Positions 34,550 through 46,736 of a stretch of 64,000 bases of DNA are shown one piece after another. Position 1 is the stretch's first letter; the number at the start of each line of letters is the position of its first letter. Both the position numbers and the translations under genes were made by a program. Below the pieces are notes generated by a model that was not told the origin of the DNA, made no database searches, and saw nothing but the letters and a program-made list of their open reading frames with translations. Origin of the DNA: Tragulus kanchil (Eukaryota > Chordata > Mammalia > Artiodactyla > Tragulidae); the NCBI GenBank assembly GCA_022376925.1, contig JAIOJX010000001.1:39087324-39151323 (forward strand), written 5' to 3'.

Positions 34550-37500
34550 TTGATTTTACACGAGAGCATGCCGGTCTTAGTGGAGCATGTGTCTCTGTGA
34601 TCAGTCTAAGGCTATGGAAAGTTCAAGTACATTATATTTTACTAATGGGCATTAATGACTTTAATGAAAGCAATCTATCTTGTTTGGTGCAGAGAAATGA
34701 ATATTTCACATAAGAACTGTAAATAAGATTTTGATAAAAGAATTTGGTAATATGTCTGCTCTGCTCTGGATATAATAACCCAACTTCTATCTTTATGTGG
34801 GGCATTTATAATCCAGTCAAAGACAAAGCTTAATATCTATTTCAATAGCATACTATGGGTGACTTGGACTACAGAATGAAACAAGAAAAAATTATATATC
34901 ATAGACCAAATTAATGTCTTTGGGTATAGTTTGGCTAATGAAGCAGATCTTAGAGTTGATTGTCTTTCATTTATCCCCCTGTCATTTAGTGATTATGATT
35001 CTGAGGTGCGGCTCTTGCATTGGCAATAGTTGCCCTATGTGCTACCTTTATGCTTTAAAAAATTTCCCACTTTATCACCGTGCATTCATTCAGAAAATTT
35101 ACAGAAGTCTAGTGTATCTGGTGGATGGAGGATAATGGAAAATCGTAAAAGACAATGTTGGGGCACGATCGTGAAGGGCTTTCAAGCCATTTTGAAATAT
35201 TTAGACTTTGTCTTAGGAGCAGTAGGAGTGACATGAGAGTTTTCAAAAGCTTAGATGCTGCAGCAGGAGGAATGACTTTGAGAGCAGGGAAGATGAAACC
35301 TTGAGTAGTTAGCAGTTTAGTGCTATGGTCAAGGGGAATGGTGACGATGGTAATCTAAGGGTTTGGGGGCAGGCAGTAGAGATGAGAGATAGCAGACAGA
35401 TTCAAGAGACAATTGATGTAGCATTACTCAAACTTGGAGAGTGACCAAGTTCCTGGATAAAGAAGGATCAGACTGTACTCCCCTTGGGTAGCCTCTGCTC
35501 TTGCCCTCTGCTTGTCCTGGGACAAGATTAGGTGCTCTGTCACTCATCCCCTGCACAATAAATCCACTTTCCAAAACATTCGTGGGGAATGAACATTTTG
35601 GACAGTCTGGTTACACTGTACACCACAGAGTGAAATCGACTCTAATTCTCTCACTGGACATATCTTTCCCAAAGTCTCTCCTGGTCAACCCTTTTCCTCC
35701 CTCCACGAGTCCTGTGTCCAATACTCTGCTCTCTTGCCTCCTTCTAGATTCTATTTCACCTCTATCCTCTTACTTATAGAGAGCAATTTAACTTTTTTCT
35801 GAGTTCCTTTAACTTACAACCTCATATATGGCAGCCCACACTTACATTTTGCTTGAGAATTGTCATCTTTAGAAGGCAGGGACATGATAAATAGCAGCTA
35901 GTATACTGATATTTTTCTTTTTCCTCAGGTTCCAATACGACTAGATACTGGCCTGTTACTGATGCCATCTTAATTGAAAATTTGAACATTTTGTTCAGTG
36001 TGAATTTTTACATGATTTTTAACTCAAAAATCTTGTGTTAAAATATTAGTCATCTTAATCCTGAATCTTTTGCTCCCCCTTACATTTTTGTAATAAATTT
36101 TGGAAATTTATTACATTTTGTTTAAAATATAATATAAATAACAATTTAAATTGTAATTGAGAAGCAGGAGTGAATCTACAAAACAGATAGTACCAATAAG
36201 TCTTCTTTTTTTTATACAGTGAGTAGAAAGGAAAAAATAATTCCTGTCACATTGAAACATAGTCTCTTGATGTTTTGTTATGTAGCTAAATTTGCCCCTT
36301 ACATTTTTGCGTCCAAGGAGAGTGTGTTACTTGCCCTAGTCTTTGATGACTTGTAGGAAATTTAGAAAATTTTTGTGCTTTACATGAGTATAATTTTCCA
36401 GAAGTATAGATTTTCTTGGCCACCCATCTGACCTTTTGCATATACATGCTTCTTCCTACCCACCAGCAGTGCAATGGAAGAATTCATTTATACACTTTGG
36501 ACAAACATTCTTTCAGCTCCTATTGTATTCCAGGCACTGTGTAATGAACAAAATCTTTTCAGTGAATGAAACAGAAAAGAAGCTGATAAATATGCAAAAG
36601 ATCACTTACAATAATTTTTTTTGACCAGTAAGTACTAAGCACTTACTATGCTAAGTGTTAGGAATATATGGCTTCTGGCTGTATGGAGCAGACATTCTTA
36701 TAAGGGAAGAAAGTGAAAACATTCAGCTCGTTTTTTGTTGTTGTTGATGATGATGATAAGGTGGTTTAAATGTAACATTACTTAGAGAAAAGCATCCAGA
36801 ATACTGCTTTGCTTTTTTTATCACTAGAAAAATGGTTTCTTCCAAAGTGTAACTCAATTAATGTCTCACCTCCCCCAATATGCCAGAATCATGAATTCTG
36901 CAAGATGTTAGTTATGCATTAAATTCACCTTCTCATATTCATGATGGCTAAATCATTTTTACTTTTATATTACCTTCTTACTGATATTTTGCCAAATTCA
37001 CATATGCACAGGAAGCAAGTTGATATTTTCTCTCTGTTAGCATGAGATGCTTTATTGCTGAACTCAATGGCACCACATTAATTCAAAGGGAGACAGGCCA
37101 ATGAGACTGGAAATCAAGCCCTTCAGTTCCGAATTTCCACATTTATTGCATTTGAGGATGCCAAGGTATAATGATAAAGTATTTCAGCAGACAGAGCTCA
37201 CAGTTTTAAACCTATTTACTCTGCTATAGCTGAATGTCGCTGCATATGACAAATCTTGTGAATAAGTATGTTTCAAGGCCAAAGAGCTCTGTGAGAAATC
37301 CCATCATTCTAAAGATCACAAAATCATTTAGAAATCGAACAATATTACAGCAGCTTAATAGCAAATTTGAATCTTGTGTCTCCAACGTGTTGAGTGCTTT
37401 AAAGCATCCTGTGGGTTGTTTATGTATAACAGCCAGCATTCTTCTCCTCTGGACCTTCCAGGAACTGAAACTTACATTCTCCCAAGAAGAGACTCACTTC

Positions 37501-37750
37501 ATGAGGTGGTTATCAACAACATGTTCAAGGTTCTCATGGTGGGTGAACTCAGGAAGTGAGGCTTTGTTATCACAAAAGAAATCCTTTTGAAGGACCAGTG
37601 AACCCATCAAACAGTTTGAAATTAGGGAACTCACTCCTGGCTTTTAGAACCTGAATCCTTCATGTAAATCAGCAACAGTCATTACAATGATCACTTCCAA
37701 AAGCTTAAAAATGCAACCAAAGCATCATAAAACAAGTGACTGAAATCCCT
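34550..37750. other. Mostly unassigned, repeat-poor DNA
   Basis: One stretch (35150-35410) matches the unnamed old repeat family ('gatcgtgaagggctttcaag', 'gcagtaggagtgacatgaga'). Near 36500-36720, 'ttgtattccaggcactgtgt' and 'agcacttactatgctaagtg' suggest MIR-like or related remnants. The rest, including the 118-codon frame at 37234-37590, shows no recognisable homology. Confidence 0.5.
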
Positions 37751-37753
37751 GCT

Positions 37754-37995
37754 AGTTTTTAAAAACTTTTTATTGTGTATTGGAGTGGAGCCAATTAACA
37801 ATGTTGTGATAGTTTCAGGTGCACAGTGAGGGGACTTAGCCAGACATATACCTGTATCTCCCCTCAAACCTCCTCCCATCCAGGCTGCCACATAACACTG
37901 AGCAGAGTTCTCCGTGTGCTACACAGTAGGTCCTTGTTGCTTACCCATGTTAGATATAGCAGTGCTGTTTTATATGTATACATCAGCTCTATGTT
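37754..37995 (-). mobile_element. L1 3' UTR end, antisense
   Basis: 'aaaactttttattgtgtatt', 'gccaattaacaatgttgtga', 'cagagttctccgtgtgctac' and 'ggtccttgttgcttacccat' are reversed L1 3' UTR of an artiodactyl subfamily different from the others here. Truncated, about 240 bases. Confidence 0.85.
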
Positions 37996-39894
37996 CTGAA
38001 ATTTCTGTAGTGAGATCTTTTTAAAAACTACCCTCTTAGGTTCATTAACTATTGACATTTCCAAAACACTCCAGCATTTCTCATGCAGACCGTATCTCGC
38101 TGACAACATTTTGCATTCTGAGGCAGTATAAACATCTTTCATAAAATGGCATGAACCAAAGTTGGTGTCAGCTTTGTTTACCATAATTGGGATTTTCAGT
38201 TTCAGAAAATATAAGGAAATCATTGCTTTGCAGCCTCTCTGTGTCAGGAGGACGCAGACGGATGGCAACCCCAAACTTACGTGGCTTGCCCAGACCTGGC
38301 TGTGATCAAAGGGTCTCACATTTGAGTCTGCTTTTGGGAAGAGGGTAAAATAGGAGGGAAAAATAAAGATACTTGGGAAAAGATATGGCTTACACTGTTG
38401 CTTTCCTGAAGAAATGTGATGCATATTCCTCACACGACTTGTTTCGACCTGAACCCAATTTCATTAGTCCGTAAAGAACTCTTTGGCTTGGCCGTCCTGA
38501 TTTTTCAATTTACTGATAATAAAGTCTGCCCCAAGCATCATCAGCCCTTAATTGTGAAAGCATCCCAGGCTTGGTGGTGTGATTTGCACAAACTCTAACT
38601 GCACTGCTAACATACCCTGAAATCTCTGCAGGATTAATTTTTTCACAGTTCGAGCGAATTTTTATCAGATTAATTACCACTCCCTGTAGTTCAATCCTTC
38701 ACTCTCTGCCAACCTACCCTAAAAACAAAGATCTATTTCTGGAGCTGTGAGAAATCTGTCATGATGCAGTTAGTTGAATGCAATTTTATTATTTATTTAT
38801 TTTGGACAAAACTAGTTTCCTGGAATAATTCTTGCTAGTCTGGTGGTTGAGATGCTACATTGAAATAGGCACATTGCTTTCAAGCAAACAGCAAAGTGCT
38901 TTTGTTTGAATTTTGGGTTTATTACTAAGAATAGCAGCATTGAATGGGCATTATGTCAGGTTTAGCCCCAGCACTGAGACTTCTAGGTTTACTAGGTTTT
39001 TTTCCCTTTATCACCGATAATCATGCCTTGTTTCTCTCTTAAAAGGTAAAGACTCTACTGTATGTATTTGGAACCTCTGCAGGCTTCTACCATAATATTC
39101 TAGCCAGTCTGTATTGTGAATAGCAGAGCCAGATGTAGGAACTATTAAAATGCGCACCAATAATTCATAAATAAGAAAAAAGATAGTGAAGAAGGGGTGC
39201 CTAACAGTAGAATGCCAGCTGATAGAGGAAGAGGGAGTGGTGGAGTTTGGAAATCATTGTAGTAGAGAAGGGTTCAGGAAAGAATCCTCCTTATGTACTA
39301 ACTTCGGCAGAGGGAATCTCATTGAGGAGCTAGATACACATGTGTTCTCCAAGTGTCTTCTCCTAGATTGCTTTTTGGGAATGAAGTGAAAGAGAGAACA
39401 AAGCAGGAACACTGAACAATGCCTTGACCAGTTTCCCATTGCACAGGTAGACATGATGTTCCACAAACATGATGCTCTGAGGGGGACATATTGCTTATGT
39501 GGTTTTCTGGCTGGGAATGCATAAACCAAATCCAATCCTAAGGAAGACTCAGACAGACAAAAATTGAGGAACAGTCTATAAAATAGTGGGCTTTTACTCT
39601 TCAAATGTGTCAGTGTCATCAATGACAAAGACTGAAGGACTATTTGAGATGAAAGGAAACTGAAGGGACATGACAGCTAAAGGCAATCATGACGCTAGGT
39701 TGCTTGAGGAACCAGAATGCTATAGGGGACATTATTGGGACAATTGATGAAATAATATGAGCAGTAGATGAGATAAAAGTGTTATAACAATGTTACATTT
39801 CGTGAATTTAATAACTGCTGCAGCTATCTAAGTGATTATCTTTGTCCTTAGGAAATACCAACTGAAGTGTTAGGGGGTAAAGGGAATTGATGGG
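37996..39894. other. Repeat-poor DNA without a recognised feature
   Basis: No transposon recognised. The minus-strand frame 37864-38433 (189 codons) is the longest in the window, but it starts outside and runs into the L1 tail at 37995, with no domain or signal visible, so I do not call it a gene. Relative lack of repeats makes 38000-39890 a place to look for conserved noncoding DNA. Confidence 0.5.
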
Positions 39895-39942
39895 CAGTAT
39901 CCACCTTCAAATGACTCAGAAAATAAATTATATATGAGTATA

Positions 39943-40021
39943 TGAAATATATATATATATATATTGCATGTAACAGATTATATACATATATACACATACA
40001 TGTATATATTTATAAATATAA

Positions 40022-40052
<31 letters not shown>

Positions 40053-40055
40053 GTC
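39943..40055. repeat. (AT)n/(CA)n microsatellite cluster, repeated at 41039-41148
   Basis: Alternating AT runs from 39943, then 'tatacacacacacacacaca' at the right. The second copy lies in pair H with a different AT length. Confidence 0.93.
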
Positions 40056-40445
40056 TGTGCTTTTATTCACTATTCTCTCTGTATTCCAAAATAAATAAAA
40101 CACACACATAGAGAGAGAGAACAAGATGAAGCTGGCTAGAGTGTCCTTGAGTATACTCTATAGTTTTGCAACTGTTGAGTTTGAAATTACTTTGTAAGAA
40201 TGATGGCACTGATTCTCTTCTGTACTGTAGACTGTCATCGCTATTCCCTCACTGACTTCCCTCCTACTTCCATTCCCTAAACCAGTCGAATCATCTTCCC
40301 CACTTTCTACCTGGATTTCCAGGTCCATCTCCAGCCTGGCATCCTTCTATTCACCGCTCTCTCCTCTGTGTTCCTCTAGCATGACTGGTCTCAACATCAT
40401 TTGGCACAAAACCTGAGCCTGTCCATTGGCTTTGTTTGGGAGTTC

Positions 40446-40690
40446 AGACAGCATAGTGGCTAAAATACAGACTATGAAATCAGACTGTTGGAGTTCAAGT
40501 CTCATTTCTGCCATTTAAAGTCTAAGCTCTGTTCCTTTGACAGGAAGCAGCATTATAAGAGATGGGGAAAGAGCGTGCACTGAGAGTTCCCAGGTTTGAT
40601 TCTAGGCTACGTTAGTCACAGGGGAGTGACCTGCTGAATCTTGGTTTTCTCATCCATAAAATAAGGGTGTTGGATGAATAAGTGACTTTC
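40446..40690 (+). repeat. Two MIR-type fragments in tandem, sense (repeated at 41540-41784)
   Basis: First piece 40446-40541 ('agcatagtggctaaaataca', 'ttcaagtctcatttctgcca'). Second 40545-40690 ('gtttgattctaggctacgtt', 'catccataaaataagggtgt'). Both follow sense MIR order. The second pair is a by-product of duplication H. Confidence 0.75.
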
Positions 40691-40857
40691 CACCCTGGCT
40701 GACATTAGAATTGCCTGGTAAGATCTAGAATGTACATAGAATATATTTTAAAAAATATGATTTGATTGGTCTGGGGTGAGTCCCAGGTGTGATAGTTGTT
40801 AAAAGTTGGTGGGTGATTTTAATATGTGGATTAAAATTCCCAGGCTGAGAACCACTG
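40691..40857 (+). repeat. MER5A-type hAT-Charlie fossil (repeated at 41785-41951)
   Basis: 'ttagaattgcctggtaagat', 'tggggtgagtcccaggtgtg' and the terminal 'ggctgagaaccactg' are MER5A landmarks. Confidence 0.8.
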
Positions 40858-41115
40858 AGGCAAGTTATTTCCAAGGTGTCTTCCAGCTTTACAAGTCTAT
40901 GACTCTAGGCAGAAGTGCTGCTGTGAATTCTGTGTTGTTGGTACTGAGGCCCCTTCTGTCTCCCTCACAACGTGTAGCCTAAGGCTTGATCAGTATCCAC
41001 CTTCAAATGACTCAGAAAATAAATTATATATGAGTATATGAAATATATATATATATATTGCATGTAACAGATTATATACATATATACACATACATGTATA
41101 TATTTATAAATATAA

Positions 41116-41146
<31 letters not shown>

Positions 41147-42086
41147 GTCTGTGCTTTTATTCACTATTCTCTCTGTATTCCAAAATAAATAAAACACACA
41201 CATAGAGAGAGAGAACAAGATGAAGCTGGCTAGAGTGTCCTTGAGTATACTCTATAGTTTTGCAACTGTTGAGTTTGAAATTACTTTGTAAGAATGATGG
41301 CACTGATTCTCTTCTGTACTGTAGACTGTCATCGCTATTCCCTCACTGACTTCCCTCCTACTTCCATTCCCTAAACCAGTCGAATCATCTTCCCCACTTT
41401 CTACCTGGATTTCCAGGTCCATCTCCAGCCTGGCATCCTTCTATTCACCGCTCTCTCCTCTGTGTTCCTCTAGCATGACTGGTCTCAACATCATTTGGCA
41501 CAAAACCTGAGCCTGTCCATTGGCTTTGTTTGGGAGTTCAGACAGCATAGTGGCTAAAATACAGACTATGAAATCAGACTGTTGGAGTTCAAGTCTCATT
41601 TCTGCCATTTAAAGTCTAAGCTCTGTTCCTTTGACAGGAAGCAGCATTATAAGAGATGGGGAAAGAGCGTGCACTGAGAGTTCCCAGGTTTGATTCTAGG
41701 CTACGTTAGTCACAGGGGAGTGACCTGCTGAATCTTGGTTTTCTCATCCATAAAATAAGGGTGTTGGATGAATAAGTGACTTTCCACCCTGGCTGACATT
41801 AGAATTGCCTGGTAAGATCTAGAATGTACATAGAATATATTTTAAAAAATATGATTTGATTGGTCTGGGGTGAGTCCCAGGTGTGATAGTTGTTAAAAGT
41901 TGGTGGGTGATTTTAATATGTGGATTAAAATTCCCAGGCTGAGAACCACTGAGGCAAGTTATTTCCAAGGTGTCTTCCAGCTTTACAAGTCTATGACTCT
42001 AGGCAGAAGTGCTGCTGTGAATTCTGTGTTGTTGGTACTGAGGCCCCTTCTGTCTCCCTCACAACGTGTAGCCTAAGGCTTGATCA

Positions 42087-42750
42087 CGTGGTAGGGACAC
42101 ACAATACCAATATGTTAACTAAAATAATAATCAACTAAGATTTTCCTCTCCCTTTTCTCCAGCTAGAAAGAGACATCTTTGACAATCTCAGCATCTTGAC
42201 AGAATGATTATTGCCTCCTAGAATCCCCCACTAGTCATAGGAAATTAGCTGTAGCCGCGTATCCTCGTAATGGGAATCTAGCATGTCAAAGGGCTATTTC
42301 TGTCATTGTGGTTTAGTCTGATATTCCAATATGCTCCTGCTGCTTTTCATGATACTTAGCAAAAAATGAAGAGGCAGTAGTTCCCCCTTGGTTCACATTT
42401 GACCAATTGCTATGCTTGAGGCAATCACAAAACACCATAGGTACTGAAAATGATTAGGGACTATTAAGATAGTGCAGCCTCCAAGGAAAAAGCCATTATC
42501 AAGCCTTCCATCTCCTGAACACACAGGTTGTGTGTTCCTGCAGCTGCAATGACCTAAAAATATCTAATACTTAATTACTTCCAAAGTGTCAGTCTTCATA
42601 AGGGTATTAGAATGTTCTAATTGATAGCGCAGCTGCCACTTCCCTGCCTGACACTAGCATGTGGCTTGCAATACTCTACCTTGACCAGTTTTCTCTCTTT
42701 GTAAAGTTCACTTACCAATTGAACATTTTAGGTGCTATCTACATAGGATT
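42087..42750. other. No recognised feature
   Basis: Unassigned sequence between pair H and the next SINE. No repeat or coding signal recognised. Confidence 0.5.
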
Positions 42751-42766
42751 GGAATTAATGCACTTT

Positions 42767-43086
42767 TTTAAAAAAAGATTTATTTATTTATTTATCTATT
42801 TTGGGCAGGGGTCAGGTTGGGGAGGGAGGGGAGCAGGCGGGCCACTTCTATTGGTCTTTCATTTCTCCATTTTTATCCATCTTTGTTCTTTTGGCTCTGG
42901 TGGGCCTCCCATTGCGGCGGCGTCTGTTGTAGCAGAGCACATGCGCTCCAGAGCTCCGGCTCGGTAATTGGACACATCGGTCTAGCCGCTCCGTGGCACA
43001 TGGGATCTTCCCAGGTCAGGTATCGAACCGGCGCCCCTTGCACTGCAAGGCGGTGTCCTTACCCACTGGACCACCAGGGGAAGCCC
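42767..43086 (-). mobile_element. CHR-type SINE, long C-rich tail class, antisense
   Basis: Reversed tail with (ttta)n and G-rich block (42805-42840) on the left, head 'ccactggaccaccaggggaa' on the right. Perfect 16-base target duplication ggaattaatgcacttt (42751-42766 and 43087-43102). It lacks about 13 bases around 42938 present in sister copies. Young. Confidence 0.95.
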
Positions 43087-43135
43087 GGAATTAATGCACT
43101 TTAAAAAAAAAAAAAACATTTACTGTTTCCTGCTT

Positions 43136-43292
43136 TGAGTGAGAGGGAGAAGTACCGAGACAGAGAGAAAGAGTGAAGGAGGGAGGGAAAGAGGGAAGGA
43201 GAGAGAGAAAGAGAGGAGCGGAGGGTGGAAGAGGGAGGGAGAGAAGAGAAAAAGAAAGTAAAGAAGAAAAAGAGAGAAATAGCTCAGAGGCC
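43136..43292. repeat. Polypurine (GA-rich) low-complexity tract
   Basis: About 155 bases of almost pure A/G on the plus strand (for example 'gagggagggaaagagggaag'). Such tracts can form triplex or slipped structures and vary in length. Confidence 0.9.
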
Positions 43293-43439
43293 CGCGGCAA
43301 CTGAATTGTTAGAAAGCTTTCTATTTTGCTTTTGCATTTCACTTTAAGAAAATCCTATACATTTCCACTCATCAGCTAGTGTTACCCTCATTATCCTTAA
43401 AATCAAAGAAATAAGGCTGGCTGGAACCTCTATCACGCT

Positions 43440-43642
43440 TCCCCCAGTGACTCAGGCATAAAGAATCCACCTGCAATTCAGGAGATGTGGGTTTGATTCC
43501 TGGGTTGGGAAGATTCCCTGGAGAAGGGAATGGCAACCTACTCCAGTACGCTTGCCTGTAGAATGCATGGACAGAGGAGCCTGGCGGGCTACAGTCCATG
43601 GGGTCATGAAGAATCAGACACAACTGAGTGACTAACACATAT
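43440..43642 (+). mobile_element. Bov-tA SINE, sense
   Basis: tRNA-like head ('cagtgactcaggcataaaga', B box 'ggtttgattcc') then the BovB-derived part ('cagtccatggggtcatgaag', 'agacacaactgagtgacta'). Confidence 0.92.
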
Positions 43643-43963
43643 ACATAAATACATGCACACACATCTCTACAAATTTAAAAAATGCATATGCTATACCAAC
43701 TAGAACTTAATCTTTTATTTGGCAATTGGATTTCCTATAAAAAAAAACAGACTCATGATTTATGTGTAGGGCTGTAGCTTCTTTCTAGCCCTAATTGATT
43801 CTTTACACAGCTGTCAAATGAATCTTCTAGAAACTTTTTTCATGTTAGTTCTCTGCATACGACTCTTCATTAATATGGTGATCTGGTGAATATTTAGATG
43901 TGAGTGGTTGATAATGGATTAATGTACTATCCTCAGATAAACATAAATTAATCATGGACTTTT

Positions 43964-44265
43964 TTATTAATCATTTTTATTTTACTTTTACAGAGTTTTG
44001 TTGTTTACAGCTATACATAAAGCTGAATCAGTCATAGGTATACCCTTGACCCCTCCCACCTGAACTCCCCTCACTCTCCCTCCCCAGCCCACCCTTCCAG
44101 GTTGTTGCATAGCCACCCTGTAAGTTCTGTTGGTCTTACAGCATATTCACAACGGTTGTCTCTTTTACATATGTTAGTGTAGATTTCCATGTTATTCTCT
44201 CCATACCTCTTGCCCATTCCTCCTTCCCCTCAATGTCCATGAGTCTACTCTCTATGTCTGTTTCC

Positions 44266-44301
<36 letters not shown>

Positions 44302-44488
44302 TAGTATACTATATTTGTTCTCTTTTTAACCTATTTCATTTTGTATAATAGGTTCTAGATTCATCCACTTCATTAGGACTGATTCAAATGACTTTGTTTT
44401 TACAACTGAGAAGTATTCCATTGAATCAGTCCTAATGAGAAATCATTTCAGTCAGTTCTAATGAGGTGGATGAATCTAGAACCCTATT
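43964..44488 (-). mobile_element. L1 3' end, antisense, with 5' inversion
   Basis: Reversed 3' UTR from 43964 ('ttttacagagttttgttgtt') to about 44425, after which 44425-44488 is L1 in the opposite orientation ('cagttctaatgaggtggatg'). The inverted piece complements 44345-44385 of the same element. Target duplication atcatggactttt is at 43951-43963 and 44489-44501, so body and inverted piece entered together. This fits twin priming. Part of the element (from 44111) is repeated in pair J. Confidence 0.88.
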
Positions 44489-44820
44489 ATCATGGACTTT
44501 TAATGTCTTAAACTAGAGAAGTGGGTCATAATCTAAAATATATGTGGCATTTAGAAGAGCTCCTAGAATATAATAGCTGCTCAGTAAAGGTTAGTGACTA
44601 TTATTGTTATTGCTGTTACATTATTATTAGGGTTTTGGTGTGATAGTGGTTGGGTCAATCAGAGGAAGGTATTGATAGGTCACAGGGACTTGTCAGTACT
44701 GCTCAAATTCCTATAGTAAACATCTTGTTGTGCCAATGAGTGATGCCAGAGCTAGGATTTACAAGTAGCCATTCTTTGTTGCTGTCATCACTGCCCACCA
44801 ACTTTCCCTGCCCCAGTCAG

Positions 44821-44867
<47 letters not shown>

Positions 44868-45361
44868 CAGTTGCTCAGCTGTGTCTGACTCTTTGGGATC
44901 CCATGGACTGTAGCCTGCCAGGTTCCTCTGTCCAAGGGATTTTCCAGGCAAGAATACTGGAATGGGTTGCCATTTCCTTTCCAGGGGATCCTACCCACTC
45001 AAGGATTGAACCTATATCTCTTGCATCTCCTGCATTGACAGGTAGATTCATTACCACTAGCACCACCTGGGAAGCCTGCCTAAGGCATGAATTACCATGA
45101 AATGAACATCCAAACTCTTCAGTCTTCCATGTAATATCTTGCATGATCAGAGCCTGGTCTTTCTCCAAACTTCAGTTCTTCTGAACACTCACACAGTTTT
45201 ATGTTCTTAGGTTTCTTCCAAAGCCACCCTGTAAGTTCTGTTGGTCTTACAGCATTTCCATCACATATGTTAGTGTAGATTTCCATGTTATTCTCTCCAT
45301 ACCTCTTGCCCATTCCTCCTTCCCCTCAATGTCCATGAGTCTACTCTCTATGTCTGTTTCC

Positions 45362-45399
<38 letters not shown>

Positions 45400-45918
45400 T
45401 AGTATACTATATTTGTTCTCTTTTTAACCTATTTCATTTTGTATAATAGGTTCTAGATTCATCCACTTCATTAGGACTGATTCAAATGACTTTGTTTTTA
45501 CAACTGAGAAGTATTCCATTGAATCAGTCCTAATGAGAAATCATTTCAGTCAGTTCTAATGAGGTGGATGAATCTAGAACCCTATTATCATGGACTTTTA
45601 ATGTCTTAAACTAGAGAAGTGGGTCATAATCTAAAATATATGTGGCATTTAGAAGAGCTCCTAGAATATAATAGCTGCTCAGTAAAGGTTAGTGACTATT
45701 ATTGTTATTGCTGTTACATTATTATTAGGGTTTTGGTGTGATAGTGGTTGGGTCAATCAGAGGAAGGTATTGATAGGTCACAGGGACTTGTCAGTACTGC
45801 TCAAATTCCTATAGTAAACATCTTGTTGTGCCAATGAGTGATGCCAGAGCTAGGATTTACAAGTAGCCATTCTTTGTTGCTGTCATCACTGCCCACCAAC
45901 TTTCCCTGCCCCAGTCAG

Positions 45919-45965
<47 letters not shown>

Positions 45966-46305
45966 CAGTTGCTCAGCTGTGTCTGACTCTTTGGGATCCC
46001 ATGGACTGTAGCCTGCCAGGTTCCTCTGTCCAAGGGATTTTCCAGGCAAGAATACTGGAATGGGTTGCCATTTCCTTTCCAGGGGATCCTACCCACTCAA
46101 GGATTGAACCTATATCTCTTGCATCTCCTGCATTGACAGGTAGATTCATTACCACTAGCACCACCTGGGAAGCCTGCCTAAGGCATGAATTACCATGAAA
46201 TGAACATCCAAACTCTTCAGTCTTCCATGTAATATCTTGCATGATCAGAGCCTGGTCTTTCTCCAAACTTCAGTTCTTCTGAACACTCACACAGTTTTAT
46301 GTTCT
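44111..46305 (+). repeat. Tandem near-identical 1.1 kb block pair J (probable assembly duplication)
   Basis: Copy 1 is 44111-45207 and copy 2 is 45221-46305. The offset is 1111, falling to 1098 after a 13-base loss within the first ~50 bases of copy 2 ('acagcatttccatcacatat'). The filler 45208-45220 lies at the joint. It takes in the right part of the twin-primed L1, a GT microsatellite and a Bov-tA. Confidence 0.94.
44823..45077 (-). mobile_element. (GT)n run plus Bov-tA SINE, antisense (repeated at 45921-46175)
   Basis: About 22 GT units (44823-44866) replace the SINE's 3' tail, followed by 'cagttgctcagctgtgtctg' through head 'accactagcaccacctggga'. The copy at 45921-46175 comes from pair J with the same GT length. 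Confidence 0.93.
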
Positions 46306-46509
46306 ACTTATGTTTGTTGTATACATACAACCTAACATCTTAAACTTGCTAAAGGAACATTAAATGGGTATTTTCATTTGGGGCTGAGGAAATTATTGCA
46401 CTGGGATCTACCAAAGGGGTGTTGGTAGTTGGGGCTAGGAGATTCAGGAGCCAAGCTCTATTAAAGTTTCCCATCAGTATTCATTTTCTATTTTCTAAAG
46501 GTGGCCATG

Positions 46510-46626
46510 TTGAATTTCCCTATCCAGTGGTTAAGACTTTGCTCTTCCACGGCAGGGGGCACAAATTCAATCCTTGATTGGGGAACTAAGATCCCACATG
46601 CTATGTGCTAAGGCTAAAAACAGTAA
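46510..46626 (+). mobile_element. Short CHR-type SINE, old, sense (repeated at 47618-47733)
   Basis: 'ttgaatttccctatccagtg', 'ttgattggggaactaagatc' and 'cccacatgctatgtgctaag' fit a decayed short CHR element. The second copy is due to pair K. Confidence 0.8.
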
Positions 46627-46736
46627 GAAAAATTAAGTCAAAAAGTCAACTTGGCCATGTAGTGGTCATCTGTATCACCCTTTACCTTTCACTGAGAAAT
46701 AGTGTTCCTCAAATTTAAGATTAAAAATGTTTTCTC

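Larger units (their letters stand above)
39895..42086 (+). repeat. Tandem near-identical 1.1 kb block pair H (probable assembly duplication)
   Basis: Copy 1 is 39895-40990 and copy 2 is 40991-42086, offset 1096 before and 1094 after an (AT)n microsatellite that is one dinucleotide shorter in copy 2. The joint shares only 'ca'. Contents (microsatellite, two MIR pieces, MER5A) are otherwise the same. Confidence 0.94.

Noticed and set aside
37864..38433. Longest open frame in the window (189 codons, minus strand)
   Set aside because: It ends inside an L1 3' UTR, has no recognisable domain, signal or repeat-free coding context, and a frame of this length is expected by chance in 64 kb of mammalian DNA.
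39943..40055. AT-rich hairpin-prone run as a replication origin or fragile site
   Set aside because: It is a plain dinucleotide microsatellite with CA extension. Nothing else supports an origin.
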